This document shows positions 10,901 to 19,006 of a stretch of DNA of 64,000 bases, piece after piece. A program made the translations under genes and the position numbers. Each line of letters opens with the position of its first letter. Position 1 is the first letter of the stretch. The DNA is taken from positions 1 to 64,000 of the forward strand of contig JAEWOD010000020.1 of NCBI GenBank assembly GCA_023461035.1, in the 5' to 3' direction. Below the pieces are notes generated by a model, which had not been told where the DNA came from, did no database searches, and saw only the letters and a program-made list of their open reading frames with translations. This DNA is from Bacteroidota bacterium. GTDB taxonomy: Bacteria > Bacteroidota > Bacteroidia > Flavobacteriales > Weeksellaceae.

Positions 10901-12174
10901 ACGTGCGTATGACCAATAACATTTCCTATGGTTCGATTTTACGTGTAAAAGACGGACAACAAATTTCAAAAGGTGATGTAATCGCCAGCTGGGACCCATA
11001 TAATGGGGTAATCATCGCAGAAGCTGCCGGTAAAGTAGAATATGAAAATATAGAACAAGGTTCTACTTTCCAATTGGAAATCGACGAACAAACCGGATTC
11101 CAAGAAAAAGTAATTTCCGAATCCCGTAATAAAAAGTTGATTCCTACGCTGAAAGTAATCATTTCCGGAGGAGAAGAGAAAAACTATAACTTACCTGTGG
11201 GCGCTCACTTGATTGTCAATGACGGTGAGAAAATCAAAGCGGGTAAAGTTTTGGTAAAAATCCCTCGTCGTTCTGCAAAAGCAGGGGATATCACAGGAGG
11301 TTTACCGCGTGTAACCGAGTTGTTCGAAGCACGTAACCCATCCAATCCGGCTGTAGTTGCTGAAATCGATGGTGTGGTTTCATTTGGTAAAATCAAACGA
11401 GGAAACCGTGAAATCGTGGTGGAATCTAAAACAGGAGAAATTTCCAAATATTTGGTGAAATTATCCAACCAGATTTTGGTTCAGGAAAATGACTTCATCC
11501 GTGCAGGTATGCCACTTTCAGACGGAGCTATCACACCGGAAGACATTTTAAGAATCAAAGGGCCGACTGCGGTTCAGGAATATTTGGTAAATGAAATCCA
11601 GGAGGTTTACCGTTTACAAGGGGTGAAAATCGATGATAAACATTTCGAAATCATTGTACGTCAAATGATGCGTAAAGTCCGGATTGTGGATTCAGGAGAT
11701 ACCCGTTTCTTGGAAGATTCTTTGGAACACAAAGATGATTTCTTGACTGAAAACGACAGAATTTTCGGAATGAAAGTCGTAGAAGAATCAGGAGACAGCG
11801 ATACACTGAAACCGGGACAAATCATTTCTGCACGTGATTTACGCGATGAAAACTCCCGATTGAAACGTGAAGATAAAAATCTGGTGACAGCAAGAGACGC
11901 AATGCCTGCAACGGCAGAACCGATTTTGCAGGGTATCACGAGAGCTTCCCTTCAAACGAAATCTTTCATGTCGGCTGCATCCTTCCAGGAAACTACCAAA
12001 GTTTTGAACGAAGCTGCGGTAGCCGGAAAAGAGGACGATTTGAACGGATTGAAAGAAAACGTGATCGTTGGTCATTTAATTCCGGCCGGTACCGGTTTGA
12101 AAGAATACCAAAGCATCATCGTTGGTTCCAACAAGGAATATGAAGAATTAGTTAGCGCGAAAAGCGTACTGTAA
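7915..12174 (+). CDS. rpoC: DNA-directed RNA polymerase subunit beta'
   Basis: Beta' subunit of RNA polymerase, holding the catalytic magnesium. The N-terminal zinc ribbon shows CACGKY and CDRCG around residues 62-82. The invariant NADFDGDQMAV motif is at about 472-482 with its three metal-binding aspartates. The second zinc site, CEAKTGICTSCYG, lies near 890. The length of 1419 residues is normal for Bacteroidota. The ATG at 7915 follows immediately after the repeat that separates it from rpoB. No interruption or odd residue was noticed. Confidence 0.99.
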   Translation: MSTKNKTSKFSKIRIGLASPESILSESRGEVLKPETINYRTHKPERDGLFCERIFGPVKDYECACGKYKRIRYKGIVCDRCGVEVTEKKVRRERIGHINLVVPVAHIWYFRSLPNKIGYVLGMPSKKLDMVIYYERYVVIQPGLAKAPEGGELERLDFLTEEEYLDILDQLPANNQYLEDTDPNKFIAKMGAEALEDLLKRTDLDELSYELRHKAHHETSKQRRTEALKRLQVVESLRESNIKHVNRPEWMVMRVIPVIPPELRPLVPLDGGRFATSDLNDLYRRVIIRNNRLKRLMEIKAPEVILRNEKRMLQESVDSLFDNTRKASAVKADGNRPLKSLSDSLKGKQGRFRQNLLGKRVDYSARSVIVVGPSLKLYECGLPKDMAAELYKPFIVRKLIERGIVKTVKSAKKIIDRKEPVVWDILENVLKGHPVLLNRAPTLHRLGIQAFQPKLIEGKAIQLHPLVCTAFNADFDGDQMAVHLPLGPEAILEAQLLMLASQNILNPANGSPITVPSQDMVLGLYYMTKARKTAKGSGITFYSAEEVEIAYNEKSVDLNAVIKVKATVREGEELVQKMIETTVGRVLFNQIVPTQVGFVNEVLTKKSLRNIINNILKITDFPTTADFLDKMKDLGFKNAFEGGLSFSLGDILIPDQKKELIAGAIEQVEGIKMNYNMGLITNNERYNQVIDVWTNTNATLTEIVMKRMTEDQEGFNSVYMMLDSGARGSKEQIRQLSGMRGLMAKPQKAGSSGGEIIENPIVSNFREGLSILEYFISTHGARKGLADTALKTADAGYLTRRLVDVAQDVIVMEEDCGTLRGIEATALKKNEEIVESLASRILGRTSLHDVYNMDSGEKLVSADQIITEEIAESIEKAGVEMVEVRSPLTCEAKTGICTSCYGRNLSTGKKVQKGEAVGVVAAQSIGEPGTQLTLRTFHVGGTAGNVSEQSSIVAKASGKVEFEDLRTVKSEDESGNPADVVVSRSTEMKLIDADGNVRMTNNISYGSILRVKDGQQISKGDVIASWDPYNGVIIAEAAGKVEYENIEQGSTFQLEIDEQTGFQEKVISESRNKKLIPTLKVIISGGEEKNYNLPVGAHLIVNDGEKIKAGKVLVKIPRRSAKAGDITGGLPRVTELFEARNPSNPAVVAEIDGVVSFGKIKRGNREIVVESKTGEISKYLVKLSNQILVQENDFIRAGMPLSDGAITPEDILRIKGPTAVQEYLVNEIQEVYRLQGVKIDDKHFEIIVRQMMRKVRIVDSGDTRFLEDSLEHKDDFLTENDRIFGMKVVEESGDSDTLKPGQIISARDLRDENSRLKREDKNLVTARDAMPATAEPILQGITRASLQTKSFMSAASFQETTKVLNEAAVAGKEDDLNGLKENVIVGHLIPAGTGLKEYQSIIVGSNKEYEELVSAKSVL

Positions 12175-12177
12175 TTT

Positions 12178-12264
12178 GTTTAAGGTTTAAAGTTCAATGT
12201 TTAAGTTTGATTCTGCTTCGCAGAATTGGTGGAGACAAAGAACGTTAAGCCTTAAACTTTAAAC
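12178..12264 (+). repeat. Hairpin repeat, copy 2 (between rpoC and DUF3467 gene)
   Basis: This 87-bp element begins GTTTAAGGTTTAAAG, three bases after the rpoC stop, and ends CTTAAACTTTAAAC. It shares both ends and the segment TTCAATGTTTAA (CTCAATGTTTAA in copy 1) with the element at 7815-7904. Its inner hairpin differs: ATTCTGC-TTC-GCAGAAT (12210-12226). Ends kept and core changed suggest a mobile or recombining repeat family. Confidence 0.7.
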
Positions 12265-12277
12265 TTTGAGTGATATT

Positions 12278-12580
12278 ATGTCAGAAAACAAAAAGAACAT
12301 CGATATTGAAATCAATGATCAGACGGCGGAAGGAATTTATTCCAATCTGGCGGTAATTAACCATTCGCCTTCTGAATTCATCGTGGATTTCATCCAAATG
12401 ATGCCGGGAGTTCCCAAAGCGCGTGTGAAATCAAGAATCATTTTGACACCTCAGCACGCAAAACGATTGGCAAATGCATTGGCTGAAAATGTGAACCGAT
12501 TTGAAAAACAATTCGGGGAAATCAAGGATCAGCATCATCCTGCCATGCCGTTAAACTTTGGCCCTCCGGGTGAAGCATGA
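12278..12580 (+). CDS. DUF3467 domain-containing protein
   Basis: A small protein of 100 residues covering one DUF3467 domain: an N-terminal strand region (IDIEINDQTAEGIYSNLAVI), then HSPSEFIVDFIQMMPG and RIILTPQHAKRLANALAENV. The family is common in Bacteroidota, is usually found downstream of rpoC, and has no established function. The ATG at 12278 is preferred over the in-frame TTG at 12266 because the protein proper starts there (MSENKKN). It probably ends the rpoBC transcript, as a strong terminator follows at 12635. Confidence 0.9.
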   Translation: MSENKKNIDIEINDQTAEGIYSNLAVINHSPSEFIVDFIQMMPGVPKARVKSRIILTPQHAKRLANALAENVNRFEKQFGEIKDQHHPAMPLNFGPPGEA

Positions 12581-12586
12581 TTGAAG

Positions 12587-12620
12587 TATAATTGTACAAT
12601 GTAGAAAGTATATTGTACAA
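12587..12620 (+). repeat. ATTGTACAATGTA-type short repeat
   Basis: Directly after the DUF3467 stop, ATTGTACAATGTAGAAA is followed by TATTGTACAA, giving overlapping palindromes (TTGTACAA). Similar ATTGTA(C/T)AATGTA sequences occur at 62016-62052 and 62178-62222 near other gene ends. It looks like a family of small intergenic repeats. Confidence 0.4.
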
Positions 12621-12634
12621 AAATGCGAAACAAA

Positions 12635-12667
12635 AACCGTCTTGGCTTAGCCGAGACGGTTTTTTGT
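12635..12667 (+). terminator. Intrinsic terminator after the rpoBC operon
   Basis: AACCGTCTTGGC and GCCGAGACGGTT form a 12-bp stem with one wobble pair, followed by TTTTTTG. It is the strongest terminator near the rpoBC genes and closes the transcript after the DUF3467 gene. Confidence 0.9.
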
Positions 12668-12729
12668 TTATCTTCGTAATGACTCGAATGAAAATTCGAT
12701 TCAGTTAGAATCTCCTCTAAAAAATAAAT

Positions 12730-14328
12730 ATGGTTGGCAACTACCTGTCCGTTGTGCTTTTGGCCTTTTTGTTTACCATTCCGCTTAGTTATATATTGGT
12801 TTGGCGATTCAAAATTGCCGTGGAAAAAAGGATCAATTCCCATCAGGATTTTCAGTCACCCCAACGAGAAATTTTCTATATCCAACCCAAAGTTTCGGCA
12901 CCCGAATTGAAAGTCATTCCACTTAAAAATGGAAAAAATCCAAAGAATCCATTCCTTTACTTTTTCCCATTTTTTTTAAGCGCTTTTGTTCTTTCTGTGT
13001 TTATCGCATTGACCATCTATTGGATAAATCCTGATGACTTTTCTTGGTTGAACAGTTCTATTTTATTTTTGTTTATGATGAGTCCGGTTTTTTTGATTGG
13101 ATTTTTATTTAGCAATTATTCTGCTTTTTACCGCAATAGGATTTTAAAATTAGGGGCATTTTTTTATGCAATGATTTTAGTATTCGCTGTTTTTATTTCT
13201 GACAAATTGAACCTCTTTGATGCCGTTTTTGGGCTCTTCTTTATTTTTGGACTTGTCCCGTTACTGTTCTTTTTGCTTTATCTTTTCCGTAGTATACAAT
13301 CCATCGTTTTTGTGGTTTTTCCGGCTATTTTTATTGCTATTTCGACTTTGACATTTTTAGCGAACGATTTTCAGGGAAATGAAGAGTCCGTCCGTGTGGT
13401 TTTTAATTTCTTATATGAAATTCTTAAACTCTTTGGATGGGTAGATTTTACCCGATTTGTACTTTATTTTATGGTATTACTGTTTGTGGGGATTTTAGCG
13501 ATTTTGTTTAGCGGAATCGTTCGAAGCCAATACCGAAATAAACGATATAACAATTTTCTGTTTCTAACCGATATGATTTGGATTTCTCAAATCACTTATG
13601 TCATATTGAGTTTTCAAGAGATTCCCTTCCAAATTTTGGTAATTCCTGTGCTGTTTTTTTTATACAAATTGGTGTTTTGGATAGGTTTGAATTTGTTTCA
13701 TTCTGATAAGAAAGAAAACAAACGTTTATTGGTTTTGCGGGTATTTTCTTTGGGCAGGAAAAGTGAAAAATTCTTTCAAAAATTAAAAAATTTTTGGGCG
13801 TACAACGGAAGTATCCAATTAATTTCCGGTTATGATTTGACTACGAGTATCATGGACATTGACGATTTGCTGGTTTTTTATTCGGGACAAATAAAAAACC
13901 GCTTTAATTTGAGTAATTCACTCATTCAACAAAATATTTCCAAACTGGATTTCAAAACTGATTTTGACCGAAGATTTCGGATCAATAAAATGTATTCTAA
14001 TAATTCTACATGGAAAACGGTTTTACATGAACTGATTGATAGAACGGATTATGCGCTGATGGACATTCGGAATTTTCATCGGAAAAATGCGGGATGTGCA
14101 TACGAAATCCAGGCATTGGTACATTTTATTCCTTTAGAAAAAACGTGTTTTATCATTAACGAATCTACCGATGTTTCGTTTGTACAAGAAATTGTGGAAT
14201 CGGCTTGGAAAGAAATTCCAATCGACAGTCCAAATGCTTCAAATCCACAACCGATTCGCTTGTTTAAAATTGGAAATCAAACAGATTTTGATACAGTTTC
14301 TGCTTACTTGGAATTAGAACTGGGTTGA
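12730..14328 (+). CDS. Polytopic membrane protein with uncharacterised C-terminal domain
   Basis: A 532-residue protein. The N-terminal part has one membrane helix (about 5-25), a soluble stretch, then roughly seven to eight hydrophobic helices between about 78 and 320. The last ~170 residues are soluble. They contain YALMDIRNFHRKNAGCAYEI followed by a strand-rich segment with a STD motif and, near the end, DSPNAS and a RLFKI strand. The MDxRNF...GCxxE pattern recurs in otherwise unnamed membrane proteins of many bacteria, from memory, and its strand-helix layout recalls TIR/Rossmann-like folds. I cannot assign a function. The gene stands alone between two operons, with a TATCTTCG near-consensus -7 box around 12668. 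Confidence 0.75.
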   Translation: MVGNYLSVVLLAFLFTIPLSYILVWRFKIAVEKRINSHQDFQSPQREIFYIQPKVSAPELKVIPLKNGKNPKNPFLYFFPFFLSAFVLSVFIALTIYWINPDDFSWLNSSILFLFMMSPVFLIGFLFSNYSAFYRNRILKLGAFFYAMILVFAVFISDKLNLFDAVFGLFFIFGLVPLLFFLLYLFRSIQSIVFVVFPAIFIAISTLTFLANDFQGNEESVRVVFNFLYEILKLFGWVDFTRFVLYFMVLLFVGILAILFSGIVRSQYRNKRYNNFLFLTDMIWISQITYVILSFQEIPFQILVIPVLFFLYKLVFWIGLNLFHSDKKENKRLLVLRVFSLGRKSEKFFQKLKNFWAYNGSIQLISGYDLTTSIMDIDDLLVFYSGQIKNRFNLSNSLIQQNISKLDFKTDFDRRFRINKMYSNNSTWKTVLHELIDRTDYALMDIRNFHRKNAGCAYEIQALVHFIPLEKTCFIINESTDVSFVQEIVESAWKEIPIDSPNASNPQPIRLFKIGNQTDFDTVSAYLELELG

Positions 14329-14425
14329 AAATTTAATGTCTATGACTCCTTATGACGCGGATTTAATTTAGTGCGATTTGGTATGCAGTTAAACAAAGTT
14401 ACTATATTAGAATCTATTTTCTTTG

Positions 14426-14662
14426 ATGAAGATAGTAATCCTGTTAAACTCTGAAATGATAATATTATATTACTTGTTTTTTGTCAGTGGAATCGTGTAT
14501 GTATATTATCTCGTATCTTTTTATAAAAGTAAAAGAAACGAGGAAAATAGGGTAAAATACTATAAAATTTTAAAGAGATGGGGCTATGTTCTGATAGGTA
14601 CATGGATTTTAAGTTTGATTATTATCCTATTTCAGATATTTTGCAGGGATGGTGATATGTAA
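14426..14662 (+). CDS. Small predicted membrane protein
   Basis: An ORF of 78 residues with two hydrophobic segments (about 10-30 and 48-70) separated by a basic loop (YKSKRNEENRVKYYKILKRWG). The ATG at 14426 is favoured over a TTG just before it; another in-frame ATG lies at 14456. No family is recognised. The positive-inside pattern and clean open frame suggest a real gene, but the length makes this uncertain. Confidence 0.5.
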   Translation: MKIVILLNSEMIILYYLFFVSGIVYVYYLVSFYKSKRNEENRVKYYKILKRWGYVLIGTWILSLIIILFQIFCRDGDM

Positions 14663-14753
14663 GGTGTTTTGAAAGAATTCAAGTTTCGTTGATTGTATTT
14701 TGCGGAATAATTTAAAATTTCTCTCTGCATTTTACCATTCGCCTCAAATTAAT

Positions 14754-14761
14754 TAGCTTTG
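14754..14761 (+). promoter_or_regulatory. -7 box (TAGCTTTG) for the E2 gene
   Basis: TAGCTTTG matches the Bacteroidota TAnnTTTG element exactly and lies 17 bases before the ATG at 14779, a spacing seen at several other genes in this window. No good TTTG -33 element is visible upstream. Confidence 0.5.
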
Positions 14762-14778
14762 CGCAAACAAACAGAACT

Positions 14779-16086
14779 ATGGCCGATTACAAATTGATAC
14801 TGCCTGCGATGGGCGAAGGAGTGATGGAAGCGACCGTCATCAATTGGTTAAAAAATGTAGGAGACAGCATTGCAGAGGATGAATCTGTGGTAGAAATAGC
14901 TACCGATAAAGTGGATTCAGATGTTCCTTCACCCGTGGCCGGAAAGTTGAAAGAGATTTTAATCAATGTCGATGGAATTGCTAAAATCGGGGAGGCCATA
15001 GCCATTCTGGAAGTGGAGGGAGAAGTTTCGCCTGCAGAAGAAACCGTTTCTACTCAGGGTGAAACAGTCGCAGAATCCCAACCTGAAACAGCCGTAGTTG
15101 CCGAATTGGAAAAACCTTTACAAGCAGCAGGGTCTATGGATACTTCGGCTTCTGATAAGTTTTATTCGCCGTTGGTAAAATCCATTGCGCAGCAAGAGGG
15201 GATTTCGGTTGTCGAGCTGGATGGAATTTCCGGTTCCGGTAAAGAAGGTCGTGTGACCAAAGAGGACATCCTGAAATTCGTAGAAGATAAAAAATCAGGT
15301 AAAGTTTCGGCTCCGGCAGTTTCACAGACGCCTGTTGCAGAGCCAAAGCAACAAGTCGTTCCGGTGAGCATTTCTGGAAATGATGAAATCATCGAAATGG
15401 ACAGAATGCGTAAAATCATTGCGCAAAACATGGTGGATGCCAAACGAATTGCACCTCATGTGACTTCTTTTATCGAGGCGGATGTGACCAACATCGTTCT
15501 TTGGCGAAATAAATACAAAGATGAATTTCAAAAGAAAAACGGAGAGAAAATTACTTTCATGCCAATTTTCATCGAAGCTATCGCTAAAGCTATTAAGGAT
15601 TTTCCGATGATCAATGTTTCAGTAAACGGTGACCAGATCATCAAAAAGAAAAACATCAACATCGGGATGGCAGCTGCACTTCCGAGCGGAAACCTGATTG
15701 TTCCGGTTATCAAAAATGCAGATCAGTTGAGTTTGTCCGGTTTGGCGGCAAAAGTAAATGATTTGGCCAATCGTTCTCGTCAAAATAAACTGAAACCGGA
15801 AGAAATTCAGGGTGGAACTTATACGATTACAAACATCGGAAGTTTTGGAAATACGTTGGGAACGCCTATTATTCCTCAGCCTCAGGTTGCCATTTTAGCA
15901 GTTGGAGCGATCATCAAAAAGCCTGCAGTTGTGGAAACACCGCAAGGAGACGTGATTGCGATCCGTCATAAAATGTATTTGTCACATGCTTATGATCACA
16001 GAGTCGTGGACGGAGCTCTGGGCGGAATGTTTGTGCAGAGAGTGGCACAGTATTTAGAAGGATTTGATTTGAACACACCCGTGTAG
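14779..16086 (+). CDS. 2-oxo acid dehydrogenase E2 (dihydrolipoamide acyltransferase)
   Basis: Core acyltransferase of a 2-oxo acid dehydrogenase complex, moving acyl groups from lipoamide to CoA. Domains in order: lipoyl domain (1-80) with lipoylated Lys44 in EIATDKVDSD; an Ala/Glu/Pro-rich linker; a peripheral-subunit-binding domain (about 128-170, SPLVKSIAQQEGI); and the catalytic domain (about 205-430) with the DHRVVDGALGG active-site motif near 405-415. One lipoyl domain and 435 residues fit branched-chain or 2-oxoglutarate type enzymes rather than the multi-lipoyl pyruvate E2; substrate cannot be settled. No E1 or E3 gene is adjacent, so it is an orphan subunit here. Confidence 0.9.
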   Translation: MADYKLILPAMGEGVMEATVINWLKNVGDSIAEDESVVEIATDKVDSDVPSPVAGKLKEILINVDGIAKIGEAIAILEVEGEVSPAEETVSTQGETVAESQPETAVVAELEKPLQAAGSMDTSASDKFYSPLVKSIAQQEGISVVELDGISGSGKEGRVTKEDILKFVEDKKSGKVSAPAVSQTPVAEPKQQVVPVSISGNDEIIEMDRMRKIIAQNMVDAKRIAPHVTSFIEADVTNIVLWRNKYKDEFQKKNGEKITFMPIFIEAIAKAIKDFPMINVSVNGDQIIKKKNINIGMAAALPSGNLIVPVIKNADQLSLSGLAAKVNDLANRSRQNKLKPEEIQGGTYTITNIGSFGNTLGTPIIPQPQVAILAVGAIIKKPAVVETPQGDVIAIRHKMYLSHAYDHRVVDGALGGMFVQRVAQYLEGFDLNTPV

Positions 16087-16102
16087 AAATTAGAATTAAA
16101 TT

Positions 16103-16139
16103 AAAAACGGACACTTCGAGAACCTCAGTGTCCGTTTTT
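16103..16139. terminator. Bidirectional terminator between E2 and cytochrome genes
   Basis: AAAACGGACAC and GTGTCCGTTTT form an 11-bp stem with a 13-base loop, with A and T tracts on the two sides. It sits between convergent genes and can serve both. Confidence 0.85.
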
Positions 16140-16202
16140 ATTTTGAAATAAAGTATGGAGTTCTTCTAAAAATCTTACTTCTTATATTTAAAATCCAACG
16201 GA

Positions 16203-17318
16203 TTATTCACATCCTTCTTCAAAAGAATCTATCCATTGATTGATCAATGTTACAGCTTCGTCATGAACGATTGTGCGTCCGATCATCGGCATTTTAAAAC
16301 TATCATCAACAGAGGTCATGCGGTAATGTAGGACTGATTTTTCATGGTCTCCCGGATAAATGATATGATCCACACCCGGCGGTATTTCAGGATGTCCGCT
16401 CAGATTAGGTTCAACGCAAAAGCCCATGGCAGAATAATCAGGAGTTGGGAGATAATTTAAACGAAGTGGATAAAATTCCGCATATCCCTGATCTTTATGA
16501 CAATGACCACAATTGATTTCAAAATATGATCTGGCACGTAAATCCAATGATTTCGATGTGTCGTTATAGTCGACGATTGAATTGATTGTTGACGGAATTT
16601 CGTTATTGATGTAACCAAATTCTTTGAGTTTTTCCAACTGGTTTTTTACACCGTCAGCATATGTAATGGCAAAATTTAGATTCTGAGGTTTTGGACCGAT
16701 GGGGTAATTGGCACTACTGTTATAGTGACACATGAAGCATTGACCACTGCTTGGAATCTGGTATTGGATATCCCGTTGTACTCCGTTCTGCATCCAACTG
16801 ACCGGTACAAAGATCAGGTCTTCTGAAAGCACGGCTTCGGTCTGATCTTCATTCCAAACATAATTGGCAAAAATCCATCCGTCCGGTTTCATGATCATCA
16901 AACGCGTTTCGATGATTTTTGTAGAATTTCCCGGTAAAACATTGTTGTAATAAAAGCTTTTTATCAGCACTGTTCCTACCGGAAAGTTTAAAATTTCGTT
17001 GTCCTGTCCTATGGAAGCACTTGCATTTTCCGGCATCCAGACAAATCGTTTTTTTAAAGCATAATCCGTAAAAAGCTGTGAGACCGGTTGAAAAGGTAAA
17101 ACACCATAAACAGGATCCAGTGCGGACATCGGTGATTTGAAAAAATTATAATCTGAAAGCTTTTGATAGGGGACTTCATTGATATCAAAAACGACAGGGG
17201 ATACTTCTGTTGGTTCATCGTCATCCTCAAAAATAGGAGGAGATTCATCGCTTGAACAACTGACGAACCAAACCGACAAAAAGGTACAGATAAAAATTTT
17301 CTTTAATTTAAATAGCAT
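16203..17318 (-). CDS. SO2930-type diheme c-type cytochrome lipoprotein (copy 1)
   Basis: A 371-residue lipoprotein: the signal peptide ends in the lipobox WFVSC, followed by a Ser/Asp/Glu-rich tether. Two haem-c attachment sites are visible, CFMCH at about 193-197 and CGHCH near 269-273. Overall organisation matches the SO2930 family of diheme cytochromes. It should be an electron-transfer protein anchored in the outer or inner membrane; partner unknown. A closely similar paralogue lies at 19007-20107, and a secreted FG-GAP protein sits between them. A strong hairpin at 17339-17373 separates it from the gene upstream, so it may have its own transcript. Confidence 0.85.
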   Translation of the reverse strand: MLFKLKKIFICTFLSVWFVSCSSDESPPIFEDDDEPTEVSPVVFDINEVPYQKLSDYNFFKSPMSALDPVYGVLPFQPVSQLFTDYALKKRFVWMPENASASIGQDNEILNFPVGTVLIKSFYYNNVLPGNSTKIIETRLMIMKPDGWIFANYVWNEDQTEAVLSEDLIFVPVSWMQNGVQRDIQYQIPSSGQCFMCHYNSSANYPIGPKPQNLNFAITYADGVKNQLEKLKEFGYINNEIPSTINSIVDYNDTSKSLDLRARSYFEINCGHCHKDQGYAEFYPLRLNYLPTPDYSAMGFCVEPNLSGHPEIPPGVDHIIYPGDHEKSVLHYRMTSVDDSFKMPMIGRTIVHDEAVTLINQWIDSFEEGCE

Positions 17319-17338
17319 GTTTGTGTGTTATGATGATA

Positions 17339-17373
17339 AAATTACCCTTTTGATAATTCCAAAAGGGTAATTT
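17339..17373 (-). terminator. Hairpin terminator between FG-GAP gene and cytochrome copy 1
   Basis: AAATTACCCTTTTG and CAAAAGGGTAATTT form a perfect 14-bp stem with a 7-base loop, with T-rich sequence after it on the minus strand. It begins 11 bases past the stop of the 17384-18982 gene, so it probably ends or attenuates that transcript before the downstream cytochrome. Confidence 0.75.
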
Positions 17374-17383
17374 GTATTATAAA

Positions 17384-18982
17384 TTATTGTTTGATAAACT
17401 TCAGGGTAGAGGTTTTGCCTTCTTTTTTCACTGAAATGATATAAATTCCTTTTGTTAGATGTTTGACATTGATTTTTCCATTGTTGATTTTTCCGTTCAT
17501 GACTTTTGAGCCGGTGATATGGTGAATTTCAAAATCAGCAGCATCCAATGATTTTCCTTGTACATTCAGGATATCTTTTACGGGATTTGGATAGATGCTG
17601 AACAATTCTTGCTGTACTTCCTGAACGCCCATCTGATGTTCTCCCTCTATGATGACTAAAGTCGAATTGATATCAGGGTTTTCAATCGTATCTACAATTC
17701 CGGATGGCCAGCGAACAATTACTTGTTCAATTTCCGTATCGGTTCCGATTCCGAAATGTGTATTTAATGTACTCATTTCACTGAATCCCTCACCACTTCT
17801 TACATCTCGGATTTGTTTGCCCATTTCTGTATAGATTTCCACTCTTGCTCCGATTCCATTTCGGTTACTTTCAGTTCCTATTGTGTTAATAGTCAGCCAA
17901 TTATTATTATTCCCTTGATTGAAGTAAACTTGCCCAAAATTAAAAGCATCCAAAAATCCATCATTGTTCAAATCGCCGATGCTGGCCGTAGAAAAAGGAA
18001 CGTTAACCGGCGTAAATGTCATGTCGCCATTATTTATCATCACTTTATTTCCGCTTCCGTAAACATCAACAAAACCGTCGTTATTAAAGTCCGCCGGTGC
18101 ATATATCCAGCTTGTATGGTTAAAATTATCAAAACCGGAGCCTGCTGTTACATCTGTAAATGTCCCGTCACCATTATTTTTCATTAATTTTTGACCTCCT
18201 GTGTTGAACGAACTTACACCTATCATGGCATCCATAAATCCATCGTTATTAAAGTCAGCCCAAGCGGTCGACCAGGTTTGGGTTTTGTTGTCCATATTGG
18301 CCATGGCGGCAACATCGGTAAAGGTGCCGTCTCCATTATTCCGGAAGAGATTATCTGTGTAACGTTCTTCCTCCCCACCACATTTGGACATATGCATATC
18401 GATCAGACCATCATTGTTATAATCAACCCAAAGTGAGCCATAGTGGCCTCCGCTCGGATAATCACCGATTCCGCCTTGATGATATTCCAAATTATTATTA
18501 CCGTCATTCAGATAATAAACGTTGGGCGCCACATCATGACAGACAAATGCATCCAAATTACCATCATTATTTATATCTACAAAATTGGTACGTTGTGAGA
18601 AGATATACTGTCCGGGTGAGTTTTCAATAAATCCATTTCCCGTGCCGTCAGACATCATAAAAGTAGCGCCGCTTCCTCCTCCGTATAACAAATCATTGTA
18701 TCCGTCACCATTAAAATCGCCGGCTGCCATCGTCCATCCAGGCATATTATTGGCTGTAGTGGTAGTAAAATTCCCTTCTTCAAATCCTGATTCGGTTTGG
18801 AAAAGAATATTGATATTAGTAGAGCTTACTGATACGATATCATCTAAAAAATCCCCATTCATATCCACCACACATCGTTGGTAGTTTCCTTGGCTGGGAA
18901 CAGTTTCCGTCGTAAAATTTAGCTGAGCATTTAACGCAGTAAATGCTGTAAAAGCTGTCAAAAGTAAAAATTTCCTTTTCAT
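17384..18982 (-). CDS. Secreted FG-GAP/VCBS and ASPIC/UnbV repeat protein with T9SS sorting domain
   Basis: A 532-residue CRTAC1-like protein. After a signal peptide ending ALNA come about seven FG-GAP-type repeats (roughly 40-370) with calcium-binding DxNxDGxxD loops such as DFNNDGF and DINNDGN; these form a beta-propeller. An ASPIC/UnbV domain follows near 378-450 (GARVEIYT, VRWPSG). The last ~75 residues are a type A T9SS sorting domain (FSIYPNPVKD ... GIYIISVKKEGK), so the protein is exported through the type IX system and attached to or released from the cell surface. Its place between two diheme cytochromes suggests a shared surface process, which is inference. Confidence 0.9.
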   Translation of the reverse strand: MKRKFLLLTAFTAFTALNAQLNFTTETVPSQGNYQRCVVDMNGDFLDDIVSVSSTNINILFQTESGFEEGNFTTTTANNMPGWTMAAGDFNGDGYNDLLYGGGSGATFMMSDGTGNGFIENSPGQYIFSQRTNFVDINNDGNLDAFVCHDVAPNVYYLNDGNNNLEYHQGGIGDYPSGGHYGSLWVDYNNDGLIDMHMSKCGGEEERYTDNLFRNNGDGTFTDVAAMANMDNKTQTWSTAWADFNNDGFMDAMIGVSSFNTGGQKLMKNNGDGTFTDVTAGSGFDNFNHTSWIYAPADFNNDGFVDVYGSGNKVMINNGDMTFTPVNVPFSTASIGDLNNDGFLDAFNFGQVYFNQGNNNNWLTINTIGTESNRNGIGARVEIYTEMGKQIRDVRSGEGFSEMSTLNTHFGIGTDTEIEQVIVRWPSGIVDTIENPDINSTLVIIEGEHQMGVQEVQQELFSIYPNPVKDILNVQGKSLDAADFEIHHITGSKVMNGKINNGKINVKHLTKGIYIISVKKEGKTSTLKFIKQ

Positions 18983-19006
18983 ATGTTAATTATTAATTTT
19001 AAAAAT

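Noticed and set aside
17813..18187. 124-codon plus-strand ORF opposite the FG-GAP gene
   Set aside because: Antisense shadow of the repeat-rich coding sequence; composition is biased and no start context is seen.
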